Shown here piece after piece: positions 47,139-55,971 of a stretch of 64,000 nucleotides of DNA. The stretch spans positions 112,227,741 through 112,291,740 of the forward strand of contig CM041465.1 of the NCBI GenBank assembly GCA_023213395.1. Direction: 5' to 3'. Position numbers and translations under genes: made by a program. Position 1 is the first letter of the stretch; each line of letters opens with the position of its first letter. The notes below the pieces were generated by a model, which made no database searches, was not told the DNA's origin, and was given only the letters and a program-made list of their open reading frames with translations. Origin of the DNA: Cycas panzhihuaensis. Taxonomy: Eukaryota > Cycadophyta.

Positions 47139-49908
47139 TGTTTCCTGGCTTCCGAGAATGGATATAGAGCGGTCGACTCAGGTAAGTGCAGGTATGCTTC
47201 TCACCTTATTGCTCGGTTCTTTTTTGATGAGTGTATGCTTGCATGATATGATTTCGTAGATGATCCTGTTGTCATCTACACCTATCTAGCCCATGACGAC
47301 TATAGCGGGGCCACATTCCCAGCAAGTGTGGCACCCTGGTGGCCCTGGATCACTTCTCGCATTCTGCCCTACTCACCTCAAGACCCATTTGGCCCATATC
47401 ATCTTCGCCTGTGTGATGATCCATCGTCGTTTGGTCAACTTGTTACACCTTTGAGTCCCGTTGTTGTTCCTCGTGGCTCATTTGTTAGCTTGTCTACCTT
47501 TGGGCAGGTGGCTCTGCCTCCTGTTGGCCTCCTCGGTTATTGGCCCATAGCCCAGGCTGGCTGTTTGGGCCAGATTTGGCCTCTGGTACCACACCGTGAT
47601 AGATTTCGTAGTACCACGAGATTTACTGTAGTACCGCGAAGTTTACCATGGTACGACTGTCACAACTTGTTTTTAAAAATCTGCTGTGGTAATTCTTGCA
47701 TTTATTGTGGAATTGCCACGTGTCTCACGACTTAACTCACTGCCACCCATGCCTTAATCGCTTGATTAGGGTTGGGGCTGGGTATTTAAGCCTTACCTAA
47801 ATTATTTTAGGGATCTTTTGGCTCATTTTTTGGAAGGATCACAAGAAAAATACCCTAATGTCTATTGTTCCCTATTGCTTCACTGTTGTTTCAGGACCTG
47901 CAATCACTCTCCAATGCCCAACTCTCCTTTGGTTTGGCTGTGACATCTTCCCAGTCCCTTGCACACCTTGGAGAGGGCCTCTTTGAAGAGTTTCTAGGAC
48001 TTCCTTGCCCGGGCAACCATTAAGTAGTCTCAAGTGCAGGTTTTTCTTCAACCATCTTAGTAGGGGCTCCATACCTACTACTCCATAGATTTCTTAGCCT
48101 CTTTTTAGCAGGTTTTGACAGAGGTAAATGCCTCCCATCTTCTCTAAAGGTATTTTTTAGTTTAGGGTCTTCCCTTTGTCCAATTTATGCCCAATTTTTG
48201 CATGTTTACAATAGCTTGTCTTATCTCATCCTAAGGGTTGTTTCTTGCCTTTCCCTTGGGCTTTTTGCTCTGCTATTAAGGCCTCTTTTCCTACATTCCA
48301 CGCTTAGGACAATGGTCAAAAGGGATACATAAGGTTTGGGATAGAGCTGGGTGGATACCGTACCACCTTCCACACTCCCTAAGAGGCTTTTTACCCTCAA
48401 AACCTCCCTTTTTGCCCTATGCTGCTCTTGGAGTGGAGTAAGGGTTTAATAGGCTATTTCTAGCTACTGAAATCAGTGTTGGCACTTATTGCAGCACTAG
48501 TTTAAGGGCTCATTTCCCAAATCTGGGCAGTGCATAAGCCCCAGTTACTTTTCTTGGTTCAATCCTCTTCTCAACGGTCTGGTTTACTTCTCGTAGTACC
48601 CCAGCCTTGTTGAGTCTTGATTTGGACTCTTTTGCATCTCTATTGTCCCTTTGTCAACCAGCTTTCTAGCCATATCCTCGCTGCCTTGTGGCTTATTGAG
48701 GGAGGGTAGGGTTGCTCTTTGCGGGAGCTGGGCTACTCTGAGGCTTACTTATCTACTTACTGTTCATTTGAGTAGTTTTGTTTTGCTATAGATTATTGTT
48801 GCAACCTTGTGGTTCATGTACACTAACATATAGATGTAGAGATTTATTTTTCATATATGTACACACGTGTTATCGGGACTCTACTTTGTGTTGTTAGCCT
48901 CCTTTCCTTGGAAAGGGATATTTATACTTACTTGTAGGTACACGAAAGGCGTAAGGGATTTCCTCCTCTTCTCTCTTGCAGGTAAGTGCTTTTATTATAT
49001 TTTATTTTAGCATTTCATTTGCTGCCATCATTTTCCTTTTTTCCTTTCTTGGCACTCTAGTGTCGCTTCCGGGGAAGGTAAGGAAGCCCCACACTTCATC
49101 CTACTGCAACCCCTCTCTCTCGCCATGCTTTGTAGAGCGGTCTTTGACATCTTGTGGGAATGCCGTCGCTTCAACCATGTCTCCATCCCCGGTATATGCT
49201 CTTGCTCCATTTTATTTTCTTTTCTTTAAAAGATTTTTGCATGGTAGTAATTAGATCATTTGAAAGGAAAAGGGAAACCGCCTCTCTCTTTTGGTTTATA
49301 TTCCATTTGTTATATTTCATACATTATATCTATCATAGGAAAAGGTTTTAGGAAGCTTCCCCTTTTAACCTTTCCCTTCACCTTATAAACTTCACCCTTG
49401 TCCTATTGGCTTGTTATACTTGGTTTAGTTTACTTGTATGCGTCATACTACTCTCTTTTCTCTTAATTGCTCTTTCAAAGGGGGCAACTCTTGGTCGATC
49501 GATCGTTCCCATTCCCTTCATCGTCCTCGATTTTCTTTCACCTAGCTAGACAACCGAGAAGATCTTATTCGTAGGTTGCTCACTTACTTACCCCTTACTT
49601 GTTTCCCTCTACTATAGGAAAACCCTTGAGGGGTTCTCTCCCTTCCCTTCTGGCCATCCAAGGGTGGGAGGACTCTTCTCCTAGATCTACCCAGGTTATT
49701 CTTCTGCCTCCTCTCTTCTTAACTAAAGTGGGGAACCACCTTTAGGTAGCTGGGTACCATCCACAGGTCTCGAACTCGTGCTTCTGCGTACGGGGCACCC
49801 TACATGGTATTTGCCTTGCTCGTAGGTCCTTATCTGCACCTGATAGTGCCATTGACCACCCTCGTTATTCCTACTCAGTTAGGTAGCTGTCCTGTAGATG
49901 TGCATCTA
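47139..49908 (+). repeat. 3' LTR of element C (2.77 kb)
   Basis: Matches the 5' LTR from TGTTTCCTGG to GTGCATCTA; the end CA is now TA. The following GTCAT is the target duplication. It preserves the promoter elements better than the 5' LTR. Confidence 0.95.
47594..47790 (+). promoter_or_regulatory. U3 promoter of element C: three 20-bp units, G-box, TATA-like box
   Basis: Three perfectly abutting 20-bp units lie at 47594-47613, 47614-47633 and 47634-47653 (third unit CCGCGAAGTTTACCATGGTA). A palindromic CACGTG G-box, a plant bZIP/bHLH binding motif, is at 47717-47722. TATTTAAG at 47783-47790 is the likely TATA box. The same order occurs in D. This would place the transcription start near 47815, and near 33620 in the 5' LTR. 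Confidence 0.6.
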
Positions 49909-50371
49909 GTCATTAAGAATTCTAATTATAACTATAGCATTTGAAGGAGGGTGAATAGCATAGAGAGTCTGGTTATTTGTAATTATACTTAGATGCAATC
50001 TAAAAGAGATAGGGGTGGATAGGGAGAGTAGGTTCTGCTTTATATTAGGAATATATAAGACATCAACAAGGATAAAATCTAGAAGGCCTGGGAGTTTCAA
50101 ATGAATAGTTCCAAGTCCTTCAATTAGTTGAGATAATTTGTCAACCATGTATACAATACTATGAATTTCAAAGTTGAAATCCTAAAAGAACTAGTGATGG
50201 TAAGTTATATATTGTGTTTCTCCAATATCTATGATCTAAGATGAAGTATTTGAGGTAATACTATCGGTAACTCTAAGTGGTAGAGACAAAAGTGAATAAA
50301 CATAATTGCAATAAGTCTCAATATACTTAGTGGATCTATTAATAGCATTTCATAAAGTGGTTTCAATTATT
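49909..50371 (-). pseudogene. Copia element G: protease to pre-integrase part
   Basis: On the - strand, IIDIGETQYITYH near 50245-50205 corresponds to the copia protease site (usually DSGATxHxT); Gly stays but Ser is Ile. Downstream, LVDVLYIPNIKQNLLS in the open frame 50148-49906 is the hallmark stretch between copia protease and integrase. The frame runs up to the C insertion and continues at 32948 with a single stop. The upstream gag part of G is at 55304-55900, beyond elements F and E. Confidence 0.9.
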
Positions 50372-50703
50372 TGAAGGTATGACCCCATACTATATGTAAT
50401 AGAGTATAAGGTTAAAGGTTAAGGAGGATAAGAATATGGGACTACAAGTAATAGAGTAGAAGGTTAAGGGTTAAGGAGGACAAGAATATGGGATTGGGTA
50501 GCTTAGCGGCAAAATAATATAATAATGTGTGGCCCTCTTATAAATAGGGCATCCCCCATCTTATGTAAGACAAGCTTGATATATTTTGAATACAATCTAT
50601 TAGGGTTTGCTTTGGTGCCCTTTTTGGTGATCTTTTGGTGATCTGTTTTGTATTTTAGCTTCCTTCCCCTTGCTCTCATGGTTATAGGAGTTAGCCTATA
50701 ATA
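50372..50703 (+). repeat. 5' LTR of element F
   Basis: It starts TGAAGGTATGACCCC (family TGTAATGACCCC) and ends TAGCCTATAATA. It matches the inverted E LTRs, including a tandem GGTTAAGGAGGA-type repeat near 50410-50480 and a TATA box CTTATAAATAGGGC at 50537-50550. Confidence 0.85.
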
Positions 50704-50719
50704 GGTTGTATCATAGTTG
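50704..50719 (+). other. Primer binding site of element F
   Basis: GGTTGTATCATAGTTG, a worn form of the tRNA-iMet site seen better in E (GGTAGTATCAGAGC). The leader 50720-51467 shows no gene. Confidence 0.6.
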
Positions 50720-51467
50720 CGTTGTAATCGTGGAAAGTTGCCTGAAAGATTAGAGCCATTTTCTGATCCATACAAGAGCTGGGGATTCATTTTTGGTCAA
50801 TTTTTTTTTAAAGGTTTTTAGCATATGGAAGTTCTACTCGTTAGAAGCAAAAATGAAAGATTATTGAAGAAACATTAAAACATTTGAGACGAAAGGGCCC
50901 GTTCCATAATTTTTAAGTGGTCATAGTACTAGTTTTGAAGAAAAGTTATAGAATTTATAGCCAATTTTATTTCAACCTACTTTTCCCTTGACATATTTTT
51001 GGGATAGATTTACAACCTCAACTTCAAAGAGCCATAACTTTGGCTACAAGTGTCCAAATGACCTCAATTTATTTTTTATTCTATGCATTTTTAAATTTCC
51101 TTTCCAATGGAAGTGGTTTGAGGTCAATCATAGGTCAGAGCAGAGAGTTATTGGCATTTTATTAGAAGGAACTATTACATTTCTTAGAAACCCTAGTAAC
51201 AAATTTCTTAAACAGCTATAACTTTTGATTTAGATGTCAGAATTTGATTTCGTTTGAACCATTGGAATTGCACTATATATATATTTTTTTTCAGAATTAA
51301 AAATTTAAAGTTAAAGTTTCCATATTATATATTTGGATGTTCAGACGTTTGTCACAAAACCGTTACTCTTGAGGCCTAATATCTCTTTTGTATTAAAATT
51401 GGGGGATAACTGGCTATAGACACCCACTAATATCTCCTATACCCACTTCAACATAGCTATAGAAAGA

Positions 51468-52254
51468 CCCATACCTCACATATTTAATGGAGATGGGACT
51501 CTTTTTATAGAAGTCTGGCTCAATGATATGTCTACACATTTAAAATCACTTGATGCTAATTATCTAAGCAAAATAAAGATGACTAAAGTAGCCTTATTGT
51601 ATCTATATAGAGAAGCTTATCTTTGGTTTATATAGTCGTATAACACACCTGGTCAATGTACTTCATATTTATGGTTAACGTTTTTTATTATCTTAAAATA
51701 TAACCCTTCTTGGTAGAATCAGATGTGAAGCCTTGAGCAAGACAAACAAGAAGCTTGACAAATACTTGAGAAATATAATCGTAAGGTGGAACAAGGAATT
51801 CTCCACACTCCTTAAAGTCAAGAACAAAATAAATATGATGAGGGAGACATTGAACATGAGGAGCAAGTAGCAGAAGCTGATTGCCACCCCAAACCACCAA
51901 TTGTAGCCAAGGCCAAGGAAGACCATCACACATCAAAGGTTGGAGCACATACCAAAGTGGGACCTTATCGACACCCGCATTATCAGGAGATGCAGAATCA
52001 TCACCCGTATTATACAAAGCCCTTACAAACTAAGTACCATAAAAATATAAATCATTCAAGCTTAAGGTTCCAAGGTTATAGAGATACTGGACGTATAAAG
52101 ATCTACTTGGGATGGACAGATCCTTATTCTATGCATAAACTTTTGGACAACCTTTGATGAGCCTATCAGTTGGACACCAATAGTAGGAGGTGGTTACATG
52201 CATCGATGTATCAGGATGCTTCGAGGGCAAAGCATTTGAGGGGAGAGGGAATGT
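51468..52254 (+). pseudogene. Gag-like gene of element F
   Basis: PIPHIFNGDGTLFIEVWLND then KIKMTKVALLYLYREAYLWF is a retrotransposon gag core (FxGDG...W..M, then K.K...A..YL.GEA..W). After a stop and a frame change, 51957-52157 is open. The last block reads MYQDASRAKHLRGEGM and ends with TAG inside the polypurine tract, so the gene runs right into the 3' end of the interior. No zinc knuckle was recognised. Confidence 0.7.
52238..52251 (+). other. Polypurine tract of element F
   Basis: GAGGGGAGAGGGAA directly before TGTAGTGAGCC, the start of the cut-off 3' LTR. It overlaps the end of the gag frame. Confidence 0.85.
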
Positions 52255-52286
52255 AGTGAGCCTACATCACATATTAGATAAGGACC

Positions 52287-52604
52287 TATTACAGGCTAAC
52301 TCCTGTAACTACGAGAGCAAGGGGAAGGAAGCTAAAACATAGAATAGATCACCAAAACGGGCACCAAAGCAAACCCTAATATATTGTATTCAAAATATAT
52401 CAAGCTTATCTTACATCAGATGGGGGATGCTTTATTTATAAGAGGGCCATACATTATTATATTATTTTACTGCTAAGACACCTAATCCCATATTCTTATC
52501 CTCCTTAACCTTTAACCTTCTACTCTATTACATGTAGTCCTATATTTTTATCCTCCTTAACTCTTAACCTTATACTCTATTACATGTAGTGTGGGGTCAT
52601 TATA
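52287..52604 (-). repeat. 3' LTR of element E
   Basis: 318 bp matching 54975-55303. On the - strand it starts TATAATGACCCCAC (TGTAATGACC in the other copy) and ends CCTGTAATA. Confidence 0.9.
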
Positions 52605-53727
52605 TGCCCTCTCCCTTGAGATGCTTTGGCCTCAAAGCATCCTAATACAGATATATGTGTTCACCACCTACCGTTACCAATATGTCATAGGTAGTGGTTT
52701 GATTAAGGTGATGGTGAAGAGATACCACTGTAGAAGATATTGGTGTCCAACAAAGATGCATAAGTCCACATAGATGGTGATGTTGTCTCGAAAAGAGTGA
52801 GTCCTTTGTTTAACTATAAAAACCAAAGAAATGTGGGTTCATAGTATAGTAATATAGGTTTCCACAAGTATAAGAACCCAAATGCTCCTGTAATATAAAT
52901 GATGATGGAGATAACTTGCTGTTTACACCCTCAAGTAGAGGGATTTCATCATGTTGATCCAAAGTAAAATTTACCTCATCTTCTTTTGTTTCCTCATGTT
53001 TGGCCTCTATTTCTAGATGGGTGCTCTAGTTAGGAATGTGGACTTCAATATGTTGATAAACTACAAAAGTGAAGAGGTCCCAATTTGGCCTATAAGTGTT
53101 TTGGCACCAATCACGTGTCCATGATTGAAGGGAGCCTTCCAATTGTTGAACACCTAGGCAAAGCTTATGGTATTCAATCAAGTCATATTCTTCAAAGTAT
53201 GCAAGCATGGATGTAAGCTAATCATCAAAGAAGATAGAACCATCAAGCTTAAAATAAGGTAGCTTGATCACACATTCTTCATCATTCAAGTGATCCTAGT
53301 CTTATAAAATAGCTTCATCTTGTAACCCAACGTCTTGGTCTTGTATATCTTCTTTTGTGGTAGCTTCAATGGCTAGACAAGCTCTTATTTCTCTTTGAAG
53401 TTCCATCTTAAAAGATGCCCAGTTTAGATTCAGGTGTGAGAGACACCAATCCCAAATCGTTCAACGAAGGTCCCATTACAAAAATAGCATAGTGAACATA
53501 ACTTTCACATAGTCCTACTTGAAGTAGTAAACTGTAGAATAGTCTTCAAAGAACTATTCTAGAGTGGCAACCCAGTCATGAAGTTGAATATCGCTATCCA
53601 TCCCGAAGCAAACGAGGTCGAGGTCATCATTGTAGTCGGAAAAAAATTGTTCATAGTCATAATAACAATCAAGAAGACCATATTTCTCATATGATGCAAG
53701 TAATTTCCTATCAGGCCCTGGGTCCAT
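52600..53727 (-). pseudogene. Gag-like gene of element E with two tandem gag-core modules
   Basis: One frame runs from ATG at 53727 to the polypurine tract. Module 1: LHDWVATLE...FFEDYSTVYYFK, then IWDWCLSHLNLNWASF. Module 2: LPYFKLDGSIFFDD, then SMLAYFEEYDLIEYHKL and LQSWTRDWCQNTYRPNWDLF. Both have the gag pattern (hydrophobic-D-W, YF..Y, then W-D/R-D/W-C...NW..F). Four stops in module 1 are at codons explained by C-to-T change of Gln or Arg codons. The frame ends DALRPKHLKGEGI, like QDASRAKHLRGEGM in F. A poly-T tract (poly-A on the coding strand) at 53760-53778 lies just upstream of the ATG. Confidence 0.75.
52605..52618 (-). other. Polypurine tract of element E
   Basis: On the - strand CAAGGGAGAGGGCA directly before the 3' LTR. 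It overlaps the end of the gag-like frame, as in F. Confidence 0.85.
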
Positions 53728-54960
53728 TTGTTCCTCGTTTTTCTTCCTTTTTTTCTTTCTATTTTTTTTTTTTTTTAGGGGGTGTCTATAGCCAATTGGT
53801 CACCTTAATGTTGTGGCCTCAAGATCAATGGAATATAAGCCAAAGTCTGAACGTCCAAAAGATATAAACCATAAGACTCCACTTCAACTATTAATATTTA
53901 TTACAAAAATTATCTAAAACATGTCATGTAATAGTCTAAATCAAAGACCTTGAAGCAAAGAACTCAATGGGGAACTAACAAAACTAAATTCCTAGACCAT
54001 ATGACAAAGATATGTCTAAGAACCATCTAAACAAAATTAAGTTCTATAAGATAATTCACTTAATTGATTTAATTCTTTTTCTAAAAGTTGTGGTCACTTC
54101 AACTCCCTACTTGACCATTGATTGACACTAAAAAGGCCAAATTTAAAAATAATATATATTCTAACTTAATTTTTGTAAACCTTACAAACATTAACTTGAA
54201 TATGTGTAATCTTCCACCGCCATGGTTAGGGTTTACTGATAAAGCTACAACTCTAATTTTTGATGGACGACCACCATACGAATCTGATATCTTTATTACT
54301 TCGGCGAATAGATAGAATAATGTATCAAGTGTGCCTAAGAGTCGTGCTAAACCGTGGAAGACTCGCTTGCTAAAAAGGGCTTAGTCTATCAAGCTTCTCT
54401 CCACAGATTGCGTAAGTTTTCCTTCATGTAGATGTCCTCCTCCTATGACAATTGAGTCTACAAAAGGTCTCAGATCGTCTTAGTCATGGGGATCAGCAAA
54501 GTAGGAAACCCTACTTAGATATATGCTTGTCATCATTGGCCCATCCACGCAGAGTCTCTACATAATTTTTTAGATAGGGATAACTGCTGTCATTTTCTCT
54601 TCATTCTCAACTGTTGCACAATGATCTTTCTGCGCTGCCAAATATATCTCTCACAAACACACGAACAAACACGTATAGGGTATGGACCAATGCCCTGAAG
54701 CACACAGTTCCCTAAATAGGTAAATCCACTGGATAAGTAGGAAGGCCTATGCAAAAACTTGATAAGAGTTGAAATAGAGAGCCCCACTCATACAATTATC
54801 AAATTCAAATACATAAACCTTATTATTTGGATCTTAGACTGAGTAAACCCTTCAAAAAGGATTACTCTTCTACATCTGTAATATATCAGGATGAACGAAA
54901 AGATTTTTCCTTTGTCTAGCTCTTATAGACCAAAAATGGCTCTGGTATGGATCACAACTA

Positions 54961-54974
54961 GCTCTGATACTACC
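54961..54974 (-). other. tRNA-iMet-type primer binding site of element E
   Basis: On the - strand GGTAGTATCAGAGC right after the LTR end; TATCAGAGC matches the plant initiator tRNA-Met site. The leader 53728-54960 shows no gene. Confidence 0.8.
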
Positions 54975-55303
54975 TATTACAGGCTAACTCCTGTAACCAT
55001 GAGAGTAAGGGGAAGGAAGCTAAAACGTAGAACAAAACACCAAACGATCACCAAAAGGGATGCCAAAGAAAACCCTAATAGATTGTATTCAAAATATATC
55101 AAGCTTGTCTTACATAAGATGGGGGATGCCCTATTTATAAGAGGGCCACACATTATTATATTATTTTGCCGCTAAGCTACCCAATCCCATATTCTTATCC
55201 TCCTTAAACCTTAACCTTCTACTCTATTACATGTAGTCCTATATTCTTATCCTCCTTAACCCTTAACCTTATACTCTATTACATATAATGTGGGGTCATT
55301 ACA
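54975..55303 (-). repeat. 5' LTR of element E
   Basis: 329 bp, starting TGTAATGACCCCAC on the - strand. It holds a TATA box (CTTATAAATAGGGC, near 55145-55132) and two copies of a GGTTAAGGAGGATAAGAATA-type unit. It matches the F LTR in inverted orientation. Confidence 0.9.
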
Positions 55304-55900
55304 ATATACATGAGCAAATTGAGTTCTACTAAAAGCATCTTCAAAAGAAGTATCATCAACATCATGTGTACCATGTTACTGTTAATAGTTTTATAGCTTA
55401 TTAGTGGCAGTTCTATAATTTTTGGTATAGTATCATTTTCTATGATACTTTTGACACACAATTATTTGATTTCTAGTCCCATAAGAAGTACTCGATTAGT
55501 TGGATTATCTTTGATTTCTAAATCTAGGTCTAAATTGATTATTTTGGCCTTGACCTTGGCCTTAAGACTATTTTGGTTAGTGTTGAGGAGCTTATTGATC
55601 ATGAAGACATTATCCTTGTTGTTTATTTCTGCCTCTTCCATAAGAATCACCACCTCTACGAGAAGGTTGATCTTGATTTTTAGTATTAAAAAGATCTTCT
55701 TCCACTTCAAAAGTAGCATCGATATGGTCTAATATACTAGCAAAGTTGGTATCAAAGGTCTTATTAAATTCAACGAACTTATCAATAAGATCCTCAAAGT
55801 TCAAAGTCTTTAAGGTTCCACTAGATTAAAGATTTTTTAATAGATTTTTGTAGTATGAGATATGGAGAGATGATTGAATAAAGAAAGACCATGTAATACA
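55304..55900 (-). pseudogene. gag: Copia element G: gag C-terminal part
   Basis: On the - strand the frame 55804-55610 reads NFEDLIDKFVEFNKTFDTN then RRGGDSYGRGRNKQQG, a basic Gly/Arg stretch before the zinc knuckle. The knuckle region near 55455-55400 reads CQKYHRK then YYTKNYR: of the CCHC residues only the first Cys is left, the others being Tyr, each one transition away. It runs on through DDTSFEDAFSRTQFAHVY up to the E insertion at 55303. The protease part follows at 50371. The 55901-55971 stretch is probably more gag. Confidence 0.75.
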
Positions 55901-55971
55901 TTCAGTATTAAAGTCTTTATTGATGGTTTACCTGATAGGATGAAGGAGATTAATTATATCACTTACGTATC

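Larger units (their letters stand above)
32949..49908 (+). mobile_element. Element C: structurally complete 17-kb Tat-lineage gypsy element
   Basis: It has both LTRs, primer site, gag-pro-pol, an antisense PMD gene, aRNH, polypurine tract and a target duplication (ATCAT at 32944-32948, GTCAT at 49909-49913). Gag through integrase stay in frame 1 from 35893 to 42564, with stops but no net frameshift. The two LTRs differ at roughly one base in ten over 300 bases compared by eye, so the insertion is old. It sits inside copia element G, whose reading frame resumes across it. Confidence 0.95.
32944..49913. repeat. Target site duplication of element C
   Basis: ATCAT (32944-32948) and GTCAT (49909-49913) flank the LTRs. 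One transition separates them. Removing C and one copy rejoins the copia G frame on the - strand. Confidence 0.75.
50372..52286 (+). mobile_element. Element F: gag-only LTR retrotransposon, 3' LTR cut short
   Basis: 5' LTR 50372-50703, primer site, leader, gag 51468-52254, polypurine tract, then only about 35 bp of 3' LTR (from 52252) before the sequence switches to inverted element E. No pol domain fits in the 1.5-kb interior, so it needed enzymes from elsewhere. It shares LTR and gag C-terminus with E. Confidence 0.8.
52287..55303 (-). mobile_element. Element E: gag-only LTR retrotransposon with two gag-like modules
   Basis: LTRs at 54975-55303 (5') and 52287-52604 (3') on the - strand, with primer site and polypurine tract in place. 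The 2.35-kb interior has one long gag-like frame and no pol motif. No matching target duplication was found (GGACC on one side, ATATA on the other), and its left end sits inside the F 3' LTR, so the pair has been rearranged or deleted at the join. Confidence 0.85.

Noticed and set aside
50400-50490. Short direct GGTTAAGGAGGA-type repeats resembling a CRISPR-like or satellite array
   Set aside because: Only two units per LTR, also present in the E LTRs; they are an internal LTR duplication.
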